From CAZEVY01 sp964515555 (GTDB lineage Bacteria > Acidobacteriota > Terriglobia > Bryobacterales > Bryobacteraceae): a stretch of DNA of 64,000 bases. The stretch is from NCBI GenBank assembly GCA_964515555.1, contig CAZEVY010000001.1:124001-188000 (forward strand), in the 5' to 3' direction. How positions within the stretch are numbered: position 1 is the stretch's first letter; each line of letters begins with the position of its first letter. Under the pieces are notes generated by a model, which ran no database searches, was not told where the DNA came from, and saw only the letters and a program-made list of their open reading frames with translations. Below are positions 42,351-51,245 of this stretch, one piece after another. The translations under genes were made by a program, and so were the position numbers.

Positions 42351-43235
42351 GTGGCGATCACACGGCGCGCATTCCTCGCGGCTTCCGCCGGCGCGGCGCT
42401 TGCGCCCGCGGCCGAGACCGTCATCGACATCCACCAGCACACCCACTACTCCGGGCGGCCCGACGACGTGCTGGTCGCCCATCAGCGGGCCATGGGCGTC
42501 ACCAGGACCGTGCTGCTTCCGGCGGGGTCGCGATTCGGACTCGCGGCCGACGCCTGGGGCAACGATTCGGTGGTCGAACTGGCGCGGCAGTATCCCGGCG
42601 AGTTCGCGTTCTTCGCCAACGAGCTGCCTGACATCCCCGAGACCCGCGCGGTTCTGGAGAAATACCTCAAGCTGGGAGCCATCGGCATCGGCGAGCAGAA
42701 GTACCCGGTCGACTGCGATTCGCCCGCCATGGACCTGATCGCCTCGATCGCCGCCGACTACGGAGTCCCCGTGTTAATGCACTTCGAGCACGGCATGTAC
42801 AACCGTAGCTTCGAGCGCTTCCACACCATGCTGGCGAAGCACCCCAAGGTGAACTTCATCGGCCACGCGCAGACCTGGTGGGGCAACATCGACCGCGACC
42901 ACGACCAGACGATCCTGTATCCGCCGACGCGGGTGACTCCGGGCGGCTTCACCGACCGCTACCTGAGCGACTATCCGAATATGTTCGGCGACCTTTCGGC
43001 GGGGTCGGGGCTGAACTCGCTGCTGCGGGACGAGGAGCACGCGCGCGCCTTCCTCAAGCGCCACCAGGACAAGCTGATCTACGGCAGCGACTGCAACGAT
43101 CGCGCCGGCACGGGCGAAGCCTGCCAGGGGTCGAGGACGCTGGCCGCAATCCGCGCGCTCGCGGAGCCTGCGGTCGCGGGGAAGATTCTCTCGGGCAACG
43201 CGCGGCGGATCATGCGGCTTGACCCGGCGGTGTAA
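42351..43235 (+). CDS. Exported amidohydrolase 2-type metal hydrolase
   Basis: 294 residues. N-terminal RRAFLAASAGAALAPA reads as a Tat-like export signal. Metal-ligand motifs of the amidohydrolase-2 family: DIHQHTHYSGR, MHFEHGMY, IGHAQTWWG, YGSDCNDR. Substrate unknown; such proteins in this phylum often sit with Gfo/Idh/MocA oxidoreductases, as here (43287). TATCCT ends 8 nt before the GTG start. Confidence 0.75.
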   Translation: MAITRRAFLAASAGAALAPAAETVIDIHQHTHYSGRPDDVLVAHQRAMGVTRTVLLPAGSRFGLAADAWGNDSVVELARQYPGEFAFFANELPDIPETRAVLEKYLKLGAIGIGEQKYPVDCDSPAMDLIASIAADYGVPVLMHFEHGMYNRSFERFHTMLAKHPKVNFIGHAQTWWGNIDRDHDQTILYPPTRVTPGGFTDRYLSDYPNMFGDLSAGSGLNSLLRDEEHARAFLKRHQDKLIYGSDCNDRAGTGEACQGSRTLAAIRALAEPAVAGKILSGNARRIMRLDPAV

Positions 43236-43286
43236 GCCGCGGCGAACCGGCCCGCTCGTGGTACCTTGTCTCCAAAGGAGACCGCC

Positions 43287-44705
43287 GTGAAGCCAGACAA
43301 CCCCCGATCCACCCGCCGGGATTTCATCGTGCGCGACACCGGCTTCGCCGCCGCCACCGCCACACTCGCCGCCGCCGCGCCCGCCAACACGCCCGCCAAG
43401 GCCGGCCGCGTGATCGGCGCCAACGACCGCATCAATATCGCCTTCATCGGCTGCGGCATGCAGTTCCAGACGCTGGTGAACGTCTTCAAGCGGCGCAAGC
43501 AGGAGAAGAACGACGTCAATCTGGCCGCCGTCTGCGACGTATGGGAGCCGCGCGTCCTCGACGGTCAAAAGCAGGCCGGCGCCGAGAAGACCTATCGCGA
43601 CTACCGCGAAGTCTTCGCGCGCGCCGACATCGACGGCGTCGTGCTGGCGGTGCCCGACCACTGGCATCACCCCATGGCGACCCAGGCGATGCTGGCCGGC
43701 AAGGACGTGTATCTCGAAAAGCCCATGACGCGCACGCTCGACGAGGCCACCAAGGTGCACGAAATGGTCGGCAAGACCGGGCGCATCCTGCAACTCGGCG
43801 GATCGGGTCCGGCGACGCGGCTCTACTGGAAGGTCAACGACTACGTGAAGGCCGGCAAGATGGGCAAGGTCGTCTGGGGTCTCATCAGCTACAACCGGAA
43901 CACGCGCGAAGGCATGTGGGACTACCCAATCCCCGGGACCGGCAGCGACTCCTGGCCCGACGCCAAGTACAACGACGAGAACCTCGACTGGAAGATGTGG
44001 CTCGGCAACTCGCCCAAACGCAAGTTCAGCGCCGAGCGCTACTTCCGGTGGCGCAAGTTCTGGGACTACTCGACGGGCAATGCCGGCGATCTCCTGTATC
44101 ACCGCCTCGGCATGATGAGCACCATGATCGGCTTCGACTTCCCGTCGCGCGCGGTGGGCGTGGGCGGCGTCTACGTGCAGAAGAATCGCGAGGTGCCCGA
44201 CACCTACATGACGATGATCGAGTATCCAGGCGATTATTCGATCAACATGGTCTCCTGCATGGCGAACCAGACGTCGACTCCGGTGACCGTGTACGGCAAC
44301 TGGGGGACGCTGCAAGTGCTCGACAACGCACCGGCGTCGATGGACGCCATGGGCGATCAGCGCCGCGCGCCGTCCTCGGCACAGCCCCAGGGGCGCGGGC
44401 GTCAGGTGGCGGTCATTCGCGCCGAGCGGCAGTTCCAGAAGGAATTCCGCGAGGCCAACGGCGGCAAGGACGAGGTCGTGATCGAGGGCGAGGCCGGGCC
44501 GAGCCTGGGCGACAACTGGCTCGACTGTATGCGCACGCGCGAGGCGCCGGTCTACAACTCGCTGCGCGGATACCAGGTGATGGTGGCGATCTCGCTGGGC
44601 GTCGAGTCGTACCTGAAGGGTCGCGTCATGGCGTTCGACGCGTCGCGGCACGCGATGCACGCGGCGCCGGCGCCGCACAAGATGTACCTGCCGGCCGAGG
44701 CCTAG
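43287..44705 (+). CDS. Tat-exported Gfo/Idh/MocA-family oxidoreductase
   Basis: 472 residues. Tat signal STRRDFIVRDTGFAAATAT, GRVIGANDRINIAFIGCG with nucleotide binding at about 52-60, and VYLEKPMTRTLDEATK. The GxGANDR-like lead matches the protein at 28527, so these are paralogues. AAAGGAG lies 6 nt before GTG 43287. Next to the CE15-SGNH esterase gene (1 bp away) and likely co-transcribed: a carbohydrate-processing unit outside the cytoplasm. Confidence 0.85.
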   Translation: MKPDNPRSTRRDFIVRDTGFAAATATLAAAAPANTPAKAGRVIGANDRINIAFIGCGMQFQTLVNVFKRRKQEKNDVNLAAVCDVWEPRVLDGQKQAGAEKTYRDYREVFARADIDGVVLAVPDHWHHPMATQAMLAGKDVYLEKPMTRTLDEATKVHEMVGKTGRILQLGGSGPATRLYWKVNDYVKAGKMGKVVWGLISYNRNTREGMWDYPIPGTGSDSWPDAKYNDENLDWKMWLGNSPKRKFSAERYFRWRKFWDYSTGNAGDLLYHRLGMMSTMIGFDFPSRAVGVGGVYVQKNREVPDTYMTMIEYPGDYSINMVSCMANQTSTPVTVYGNWGTLQVLDNAPASMDAMGDQRRAPSSAQPQGRGRQVAVIRAERQFQKEFREANGGKDEVVIEGEAGPSLGDNWLDCMRTREAPVYNSLRGYQVMVAISLGVESYLKGRVMAFDASRHAMHAAPAPHKMYLPAEA

Positions 44706-44706
44706 C

Positions 44707-46818
44707 GTGAGGCGTCGCCCGGCGGGCGCGCTGCTCGTGGTCCTGAGCGCGGCGGCCCAGCAGCCTGCCGCGGAACCCAAAGCCTGGACCACGGCCGACG
44801 ACCATCGCAACATGATGGAGCAGCTCGGAATCCGGAAGCTCCGGCCGGGCCGCAGTCCCAACCAGACCGCGCCCAACGCGGCCAACTACGACGAGTCCAA
44901 GGCCAATCCCTATCCGATCCTGCCGGACGCGCTCACGCTCAAAAACGGCCGCAAGGTGACGACCGCGCGCGAATGGTGGGAGCGGCGGCGGCCCGAGATC
45001 GTCGAGGACTTCGAGCGCGAGGTGGTCGGCCGGATACCGAAGGACGTTCCCAAGGTGACATGGACCGTCGCGAGGTCGGTCACCGCGAACGTCGGCCCGC
45101 ACCCGGTGGCCGGCAGACACCTCGTCGGGCGCGCCGACAACTCGTCGTATCCCGCGATCGGCGTCGAGATTCAGATGATGCTGGTGACGCCGGCGGACGC
45201 GGGCAGGGCGCCCGTGATGATGATGTTCCGTCCCGGCGGCCTGCCGGGCGATCCGCCCCCGGCCGGCCCTGGTGGTCGCGTATTCACTCCGCCCACGGCA
45301 GCGGACCTGCCCGCCACCGAACAGCTCATCGCCGACGGCTGGGGTTACGCGTTCGTCAGCCCCGCGAGCATTCAGCCCGACAACGGGGCCGGTCTGACCA
45401 AGGGGATCATCGGTCTGGTCAACAAGGGCCAGCCGCGCAAGCCCGACGATTGGGGCGCGCTGCGCGCCTGGGCCTGGGGGGCGAGCCGCGGCCTCGATTA
45501 CCTGGAAACCGATCCGGCGGTCGACGCCAGGCGCGTCGGAATCGACGGTGTCTCGCGATACGGGAAAGCGGCGCTGGTGGCGATGGCGTTCGACACGCGA
45601 TTCGCCGCCGTGCTGGTGGGTTCCTCGGGCGAGGGCGGGGCGAAGCTCCATCGCCGCAATTTCGGCGAGGCGGTGGAGAATCTCACCGGCCAGGGCGGCT
45701 ATCACTGGATGGCGGGGAATTTCCTGAAATACGGCGCCGAGGATGCGGTCTTCGGCAGTAAGACCCCCGGCGATCTTCCCGTCGACGCGCACCAGTTGAT
45801 CGCACTGTGCGCGCCGCGCGCGACCTTCATCAGCTACGGGGTGCCGGAGAAAGGCGACGCCCACTGGCTCGACCACCAGGGAAGCTACATGGCGGCGGTC
45901 GCGGCGGGGCCGGTGTTCCGGCTGCTCGGCGCGAAGGACCTGGGCACGTCGGACGATTACATGAAGGAAAGGATGCCGGCGGTGAACGTCTCGATGCTCG
46001 ACGGCCAGCTCGCCTGGCGCCAGCACGACGGCGGGCACACCGACGGCCCCAACTGGAAGCACTTCATCCCCTGGGCCAACCGGATGCTGGGGCGCACACC
46101 GCCCGCGAGCCTGGCTCTGGCGCGCACGGATGCGAATTCGCGCATCGCCCACGGGCAGTTGATCGCCAAGGCGAAGCAGGGCCGCATCGACGTGTACTTC
46201 GCCGGCGACTCCATCACGCGGCGCTGGGGCGCCACCGATTATCCGGAGTTACTCGAGAACTGGAAGCGGAATTTCTTCGGATGGAACGCCGGCAACTTCG
46301 GCTGGGGCGCCGACCGGATCGAGAATATTCTGTGGCGGCTGGAGAACGGCGAGCTCGACGGCGTGAACCCCAAGGTCGTCGTCCTGCTGGCGGGGACCAA
46401 CAACGTCGGCAACCGGCCGCCGGCCAACGAGGAGCAGCTCGTCTCCAGCATCACTCGCGGGATTCGCGCGACGCTGGCCGCCATGCGCTCCAAGGCGCCG
46501 GGCGCGACGATCGTCCTTACGGCGATCTTTCCGCGCAACGACAACATGGCCGTCATGCCGGCCATCGACAGGATCAACGGCAGTCTCGCCAGGCTCGCCG
46601 ACGGCAAGTCCATCCGGTTTCTGAACATCAACGACCGGCTCGCCGATGCGAACGGCAGGCTGTTCGAGGGCATGATGCACGACCGCTTGCATCCCACCGT
46701 GAAGGGCTACCAGGTCTGGGCCGACGCGTTGAAGCCGATCCTGACGGAGTTGCTCGGTCCGTCGAAAGAGGAAGACCATGCTCCGCCGCCTACGGGAGAT
46801 CCGAGCGCCCGAAGGTAG
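44707..46818 (+). CDS. Exported CE15 glucuronoyl esterase-SGNH esterase double-domain enzyme
   Basis: 703 residues with signal peptide. Residues about 25-465: CE15-type alpha/beta hydrolase with catalytic Ser283 in GVSRYGK (the usual GCSRxGK has Cys), Glu309 in SSGEGG and His444 in GGHTDG. Residues about 475-690: SGNH/GDSL hydrolase with block I AGDSITRRWG, Gly/Asn blocks FGWNAGNFGWGAD and GTNN, and Asp-His in DRLHPTVKGY. CE15 enzymes split lignin-glucuronoxylan esters; SGNH domains are often acetylxylan esterases, so one chain may remove both. GTG start 1 bp after the oxidoreductase. Confidence 0.85.
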   Translation: MRRRPAGALLVVLSAAAQQPAAEPKAWTTADDHRNMMEQLGIRKLRPGRSPNQTAPNAANYDESKANPYPILPDALTLKNGRKVTTAREWWERRRPEIVEDFEREVVGRIPKDVPKVTWTVARSVTANVGPHPVAGRHLVGRADNSSYPAIGVEIQMMLVTPADAGRAPVMMMFRPGGLPGDPPPAGPGGRVFTPPTAADLPATEQLIADGWGYAFVSPASIQPDNGAGLTKGIIGLVNKGQPRKPDDWGALRAWAWGASRGLDYLETDPAVDARRVGIDGVSRYGKAALVAMAFDTRFAAVLVGSSGEGGAKLHRRNFGEAVENLTGQGGYHWMAGNFLKYGAEDAVFGSKTPGDLPVDAHQLIALCAPRATFISYGVPEKGDAHWLDHQGSYMAAVAAGPVFRLLGAKDLGTSDDYMKERMPAVNVSMLDGQLAWRQHDGGHTDGPNWKHFIPWANRMLGRTPPASLALARTDANSRIAHGQLIAKAKQGRIDVYFAGDSITRRWGATDYPELLENWKRNFFGWNAGNFGWGADRIENILWRLENGELDGVNPKVVVLLAGTNNVGNRPPANEEQLVSSITRGIRATLAAMRSKAPGATIVLTAIFPRNDNMAVMPAIDRINGSLARLADGKSIRFLNINDRLADANGRLFEGMMHDRLHPTVKGYQVWADALKPILTELLGPSKEEDHAPPPTGDPSARR

Positions 46819-47608
46819 CCGGCTCGCGGCTCTCTGCGCGGCCGCCCTGGCGGTGGCGTTGCTGCTGCCGCCGGCGCTGGCGCAGTTCGGCGGTCGCGGG
46901 CGCTTCGAGGATCCTGGGGTCTCGCCCACGCGCCCGAGCGCCGAGTTCCACTTCATCCGCGTCGAGTACGTCGACATGTTCCGGCGGCGCGCCTTCGGAC
47001 GCGGCTGGTGGATGCAGGACTGGCCCGAGGCCGAGATTCACTTCGCACAGGGCATCAAACGGCTGACGCGAATCGACACCGGCGAGGGTCGCCATTTCCC
47101 GCTCACCGACGATCGTATTTTCGAGTACCCGTGGATTTACGCCACGCAGACCGGCTACTGGTCGCTCAGCGACGCCGAGACCAAACGCCTGCGCGAGTAC
47201 CTGCTGCGCGGCGGCTTCCTGGTGACCGACGACTTCCACGGCCCGCAGGACTGGGAGGTGTTCCGCGAGACCATGGAGCGCGTCTTCCCCGGCGAGCCGA
47301 TTCTCGATATCGCCGACGGCGACTCCATCATGAACGTCGTCTTCGACATCAAGGAGCGGACCTACATTCCCGGCCTGCGGCACCTGCGACGCGGAGCGGG
47401 CGGCCGCGTCGACGTGCAGCCGGAGTTCGTGCCGCCCTACTGGCGCTCGATGTACGACCCCAAGGGCCGCATGGTCGTCGCGGTCAACTTCAACATGGAT
47501 ATCGGCGACGCCTGGGAGCACGCCGACATGCCGGAGTATCCCGCCGAGATGACGGGTCTGGCGTACCGGTTCGGCATCAACTACATTGTTTATGCGATGA
47601 CGCACTGA
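46778..47608 (+). CDS. Exported DUF4159 protein
   Basis: 276 residues with a signal peptide (LAALCAAALAVALLLPPALAQ at about 18-38). The body matches DUF4159 by its FHFIRVEYVDMFRRR, YPWIYATQTGYWSLSDAETKRLREYLLRGGFLVTDDFHG pattern. These glutamine-amidotransferase-like folds are of unknown role and commonly follow bacterial operons of the MoxR/DUF58 group; no such genes are visible here. ATG 46778 lies within the end of the esterase gene (41-bp overlap), so it is coupled to it. Confidence 0.8.
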   Translation: MLRRLREIRAPEGSRLAALCAAALAVALLLPPALAQFGGRGRFEDPGVSPTRPSAEFHFIRVEYVDMFRRRAFGRGWWMQDWPEAEIHFAQGIKRLTRIDTGEGRHFPLTDDRIFEYPWIYATQTGYWSLSDAETKRLREYLLRGGFLVTDDFHGPQDWEVFRETMERVFPGEPILDIADGDSIMNVVFDIKERTYIPGLRHLRRGAGGRVDVQPEFVPPYWRSMYDPKGRMVVAVNFNMDIGDAWEHADMPEYPAEMTGLAYRFGINYIVYAMTH

Positions 47609-47613
47609 GCGTC

Positions 47614-47670
47614 CGCGCGGGCGCGCTCCAGAATGGCGATCAACGCTTGCGCCCCGCTGCGTTGTGCGCG
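47614..47670 (+). repeat. Dispersed 58-bp element, copy 2
   Basis: Near-identical to the reverse complement of 28446-28503. Located just after the DUF4159 stop, before the flgM promoter; possibly a transcription-stop or mRNA-structure element. Confidence 0.6.
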
Positions 47671-47727
47671 ATGTTAACGGGAGGGAACCTGTTTCAGTCA
47701 ACGGTCGCCAATATACGTTTGTTTTCG

Positions 47728-47755
47728 TAAACCCAAACTTGCCGTTTGCCGATAG
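47728..47755 (+). promoter_or_regulatory. Sigma-28 (FliA)-type flagellar promoter
   Basis: TAAACCCA (47728-47735), 12-bp spacer, GCCGATAG (47748-47755). The known consensus is TAAAGTTT-N11-GCCGATAA. It precedes flgM, a classical class-3 flagellar gene. Confidence 0.65.
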
Positions 47756-47787
47756 AGGCAATTGGGTGGTTACTGCCCCAGGGAATC

Positions 47788-48087
47788 ATGAGAATCGACA
47801 ATTCCGGTTTGAGCGGCGTCAGTCCGGAGCGAACCGATAAGATCGGACAGGCCAAGTCCGAAAATGCGGCGGTTGAGAAGCAGTCAGACAGCGCCGATCA
47901 TGTGCAGCTCTCGAGCCTCAGCGAGACCGTGCGAGTGCTGGCGAGCGAAACGCCGGAGCGCAGCGCCAAGATCGAGCGGCTCGCCAAGGCGGTCGCGGCC
48001 GGGAACTACAGCGTCGACCCGGTCGAAGTGAGCAAGCGCATTGTGGACGACGCGCTCGAATCCGCGAGGCTGGACCAGTCGAAGTGA
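47788..48087 (+). CDS. flgM: Anti-sigma-28 factor FlgM
   Basis: 99 residues. The C-terminal half, DHVQLSSLSETVRVLAS then RSAKIERLAKAVAAGNYSVDPVEVSKRIVDDAL, is the FlgM sigma-binding region. The protein binds FliA and is exported through the hook-basal body to release it. AGGGA precedes ATG 47788, chosen over an upstream in-frame ATG at 47746 that lies inside the promoter. The gene lies behind the sigma-28-like promoter, giving the expected feedback loop. Confidence 0.85.
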   Translation: MRIDNSGLSGVSPERTDKIGQAKSENAAVEKQSDSADHVQLSSLSETVRVLASETPERSAKIERLAKAVAAGNYSVDPVEVSKRIVDDALESARLDQSK

Positions 48088-48443
48088 GCGAGGTTGTCCA
48101 GGAGCCGTCCCCGCTGGAGACGGCCGCGGCGGAACTGCGGGCCGCGCGCGAACACCTGAAGTCGCCGACGGTGGCGAGTTTCCCGGGCGTCGCCATACAC
48201 CTGGCGGGCTCGGCCGAAGCGCTGCGGGAACTGCGCCGCCGCATGAAGCCCGGCGACCGCAATATGCTCCAGGGCTTTGACGGCTTCCGGCGGGAGCTGA
48301 CGCTGACGCGCAAGATGCTGGAGAACGCCGGCGGGCTGTGGCTCGGTCTGGCGGAGCTGCATTTTCCCCGGGCATCGGCGTACGACAGCCGGGGCGCGGC
48401 CGAACCGGCGCCGGCGATGCCGGGGATATCGGTGGAAGGCTGA
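48084..48443 (+). CDS. FlgN-like export chaperone
   Basis: 119 residues, helical and charged (ETAAAELRAAREHLKS; RELRRRMKPGDRN; RRELTLTRKMLENAGGLWLG). FlgN chaperones FlgK and FlgL for export and characteristically sits between flgM and flgK, exactly this place. GTG start overlaps the flgM stop by 4 bp. Sequence similarity alone would not identify it. Confidence 0.55.
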   Translation: MSEVVQEPSPLETAAAELRAAREHLKSPTVASFPGVAIHLAGSAEALRELRRRMKPGDRNMLQGFDGFRRELTLTRKMLENAGGLWLGLAELHFPRASAYDSRGAAEPAPAMPGISVEG

Positions 48444-48446
48444 AGT

Positions 48447-49796
48447 ATGGGCAATCTCTTCGCATCGCTGACGTCGGCCGGCGCCATGGAGTCGATCCAG
48501 AAGGCGCTCAGCCTCGTTCAGAACAACGTCTCCAATGCGTCGACGCGTGGGCAGCGGATTCGCCCGGAGAGCCTGCCGTTCGACATCGCCTCGGGACTGC
48601 CCGGCGGCATGGCGGCGCGCGACCTCATCAGCTACCGCACGGAATACCTCGAGACCACGGTCCGGCAGCAGAGCCAGCGGCAGGGGCGCCTCTCGCAGCA
48701 GGCCGACGACCTGGCGCAGATCGAGCCGGTGTTCGACATCGGAAGCCAGTCGGGGATTTCCCACGCGGTCGACCAGTTCTTTCAAAGCGTCTCGCGATGG
48801 GCGGCGACCCTGAACGACGCCGCCGCGCGCCAGGGGGTGCTCGGCCGGGCGAAAGCGATGTCCGAGAGCTTCCAGCACGCTTCCGCGACGCTGACGCGCG
48901 TGCTAAACGGCTCGCGCAGTCAGATTCACGACACCGTAGCGTCCATCAACCAGTTCGCCGACCGGCTGCGCGCCTGTAACATCGCCGTGCGCTCCGGCGA
49001 TCGCGGTCCGGGCGACCCGGGACTCGGCGCCGAGGTCCACGGGATGCTCGAAGAGCTTTCCGGGCTGATCGACTTTACCGCCGCGCGCCGGCAGGACGGA
49101 GCGCTGACGATTCTCGCCGGCGGCCAGATTCCTCTGGTGCTCGGCGACCAGTCGTACGCGTTGTCGGCGGACACATCGACGGGACTGGCGGCGATTCGCG
49201 ACGCGAACGGCGCCGACGTTTCCGGGCTGATCCAGGACGGCCGCCTTAAAGCGCACCTGGACACGCAGAACAACTTCATCCCGTCGCTGGCGGCAGACCT
49301 CGACCTGCTGGCGCAGGCGGTGGCCGACAGCGTCAACGCCGGCCTGGCCGCGGGCGTCGACCGGAACGGACTTCCGGGCGCGGCCCTGTTCAGCTACGAC
49401 GCCGGCATGGGCGCGGCGTCAACGATCGCCGTGACGGCGATTCAGTCCGCCGGTCTCGCGGCGGCGCTCCAGGCGGCGCCGGGCGGCAACGGCAACGCGC
49501 TCGTGCTGGCCGGGCTGGCCCAGGCGCAGCTCGTCACCGGCACGACCTTTTCGGGATTCTCCGGGGCCATCGCTTCGCGCGCCAGACGGCTCCTCGACGA
49601 TGCGCGGCAGGACGCGCAGACGCAGTCGCTGCTGCTGGCCCAGGCGCGGGCGTTTCGATCCGAGGAAGCCGCGGTGCCGCTCGACGAGGAGGCGGTGCGA
49701 CTGGTCGAATTCCAGCGGTACTACCAGGCCGCGGCGCAGTTGTTCAGCACCATCGACGAGATGGCCGAAGAGCTCCGGACAGTTTCTCAGCAGTAG
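48447..49796 (+). CDS. flgK: Flagellar hook-associated protein FlgK
   Basis: 449 residues. N-terminal MGNLFASLTSAGAMES and LVQNNVSNASTRGQRI are the D0/D1 helices typical of hook/filament junction proteins, and the C-terminal VRLVEFQRYYQAAAQLFSTIDEMAEEL is the matching helix. Shorter than the about 550-residue enterobacterial FlgK because the central domain is small. ATG 48447 3 bp after the FlgN-like stop. No flgL follows: the next gene is on the opposite strand, 2 bp away. Confidence 0.85.
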   Translation: MGNLFASLTSAGAMESIQKALSLVQNNVSNASTRGQRIRPESLPFDIASGLPGGMAARDLISYRTEYLETTVRQQSQRQGRLSQQADDLAQIEPVFDIGSQSGISHAVDQFFQSVSRWAATLNDAAARQGVLGRAKAMSESFQHASATLTRVLNGSRSQIHDTVASINQFADRLRACNIAVRSGDRGPGDPGLGAEVHGMLEELSGLIDFTAARRQDGALTILAGGQIPLVLGDQSYALSADTSTGLAAIRDANGADVSGLIQDGRLKAHLDTQNNFIPSLAADLDLLAQAVADSVNAGLAAGVDRNGLPGAALFSYDAGMGAASTIAVTAIQSAGLAAALQAAPGGNGNALVLAGLAQAQLVTGTTFSGFSGAIASRARRLLDDARQDAQTQSLLLAQARAFRSEEAAVPLDEEAVRLVEFQRYYQAAAQLFSTIDEMAEELRTVSQQ

Positions 49797-49798
49797 CC

Positions 49799-51223
49799 TC
49801 AGCGCGGCGCCGCAACGACGATCCTGCCGCCCTCCTCCACCAGCCGCACGCGGCCATCATCCTCTTCGCAGGCTGGAATCGCCGCGCCGAGGTAGTAGTT
49901 CAAGCCGTACCAGTTGCTCCGCGAGAGGCTCTCCGCGCAGGTCTTCGACGGGTCGACGACGAGCCGCCGTGACGCGGGGCGGGCGCTGGCGCGCTCGTCG
50001 AGCGCCGGGTAGGCGCGGGATTTGAGATACACCACTCCGATGGTCGTTGCCACGGCGATCGTACCGATGGCGATTCCGCGGCGGCCGGCTCGCTCCAGCC
50101 ACCACGCGGCGGCCGCCAGCGCGACCGCCATCGCGGCCGCGGGCAGGTGGAACGGCGGGCGCGGAGCGTCGCCGAGGCCGTCGGCGACGGCGTGGGGCAG
50201 CATCGCGGCGACGGCGGGGAGCATCGCCAGGGGCAGGGCGCATAGCGGCAGCAGCCATCGCGACGCGCCTTCGGCCAATCGAACGCCGGCCAGCGCCGCG
50301 ATCGGCGGAAACAGCGGCAGCAGGTAGCCGGGGAGCTTGTTGGCGTTCGCCGAGAAGAACACGAATCCGAAGACAAGCCAGGCGAGAAGAAACCGCAGGC
50401 GCACGTCGGCGGCGCGATGAGCGACTGTCGCCGCCAGCGGAGTCCAGGGCAGAAGGCCGGCGGCGAGCACCGGAAGGTAGAACCAGAACGGCTGCTCGTG
50501 GCCGATGGTCTCCCCTGACGTCAACCGCTGGAAATGGTGCTTCCAGAACAGGTCGAGGAGGAAGGCCGACCCGTGCCGCGCGGTCATGGCGACATACCAG
50601 GGCGCGGCCACCGCGATCGCCACCAGCGCGGGTACGATCAGCTCGCGCCACCGCCGGCGCGCCATCCACACGAGCGGCGTGGCCAGTGCGATCGGCACCA
50701 GCGCCTTGGCGAGAATCGCGAGGCCGAAGAGCGCGCCGGCTATCGGCAGCCGATTCGGCGCGCCGCCGTTCAACCAGGGAAGCGCGACCAGCATCGCAGC
50801 CGAGAACGTGACCGCGAGGGGCAGATCGGTCACGCCGAGCTGCGAGAACGCCACCCAACCGCCGCAGGTGGCGAGAATCGCGGTCGAATACCACGCCGCA
50901 CGATCGCCGAACTCGCGCGCCAAAGCGCGACGGAAGAACCAGAGGAACGCGGCGCTCAGGAGCGCCACCGGCAGCCGAGCGGCCCACTCATCGCCGAGGC
51001 CCAGGCGCGTGGCCGCGGCGATCATCCAATACGTGAGCGGCGGTTTCTCGAACCAGGGCGCGCCCCACAACGACGGCGTGATCCAGTCGCCCGAGCGCGC
51101 CATCTCGCGCCCGATCCAGGCGTAGCGCGGCTCGTCCGGCCCCAGCAGGCCGGCGCCGGTAATCCCGTGGAACAAAAGGAAGTAAGCGCAGACGGCGGCG
51201 ATCGCCGCGAGCCGGAAGGTCAC
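49799..51223 (-). CDS. ArnT/PMT-type (GT39-like) glycosyltransferase
   Basis: 474 residues, about 11-12 membrane segments. The DEPRYAWIGREMA acidic motif in the first loop and GAPWFEKPPLTYW are the hallmark of the undecaprenyl- or dolichyl-phosphate-sugar transferases of the GT39/PMT_2 family that glycosylate lipid A or proteins. A C-terminal periplasmic region of about 120 residues ends in a small soluble segment. GTG start; TATACT ends 8 nt upstream. Convergent with flgK with only 2 bp between stops. Confidence 0.85.
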   Translation of the reverse strand: MTFRLAAIAAVCAYFLLFHGITGAGLLGPDEPRYAWIGREMARSGDWITPSLWGAPWFEKPPLTYWMIAAATRLGLGDEWAARLPVALLSAAFLWFFRRALAREFGDRAAWYSTAILATCGGWVAFSQLGVTDLPLAVTFSAAMLVALPWLNGGAPNRLPIAGALFGLAILAKALVPIALATPLVWMARRRWRELIVPALVAIAVAAPWYVAMTARHGSAFLLDLFWKHHFQRLTSGETIGHEQPFWFYLPVLAAGLLPWTPLAATVAHRAADVRLRFLLAWLVFGFVFFSANANKLPGYLLPLFPPIAALAGVRLAEGASRWLLPLCALPLAMLPAVAAMLPHAVADGLGDAPRPPFHLPAAAMAVALAAAAWWLERAGRRGIAIGTIAVATTIGVVYLKSRAYPALDERASARPASRRLVVDPSKTCAESLSRSNWYGLNYYLGAAIPACEEDDGRVRLVEEGGRIVVAAPR

Positions 51224-51233
51224 GTTCCTTCAG

Positions 51234-51239
51234 TATAAT
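51234..51239 (+). promoter_or_regulatory. Perfect -10 TATAAT for a leaderless mRNA
   Basis: TATAAT is followed by 6 nt and GTG 51246. No clear -35 or Shine-Dalgarno. Confidence 0.5.
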
Positions 51240-51245
51240 GAGGGC

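Noticed and set aside
42774..44885. 703-codon minus-strand open frame opposite the oxidoreductase gene
   Set aside because: His/Arg/Val-rich shadow without motifs; the plus strand has Tat signal, Rossmann fold and ribosome site.
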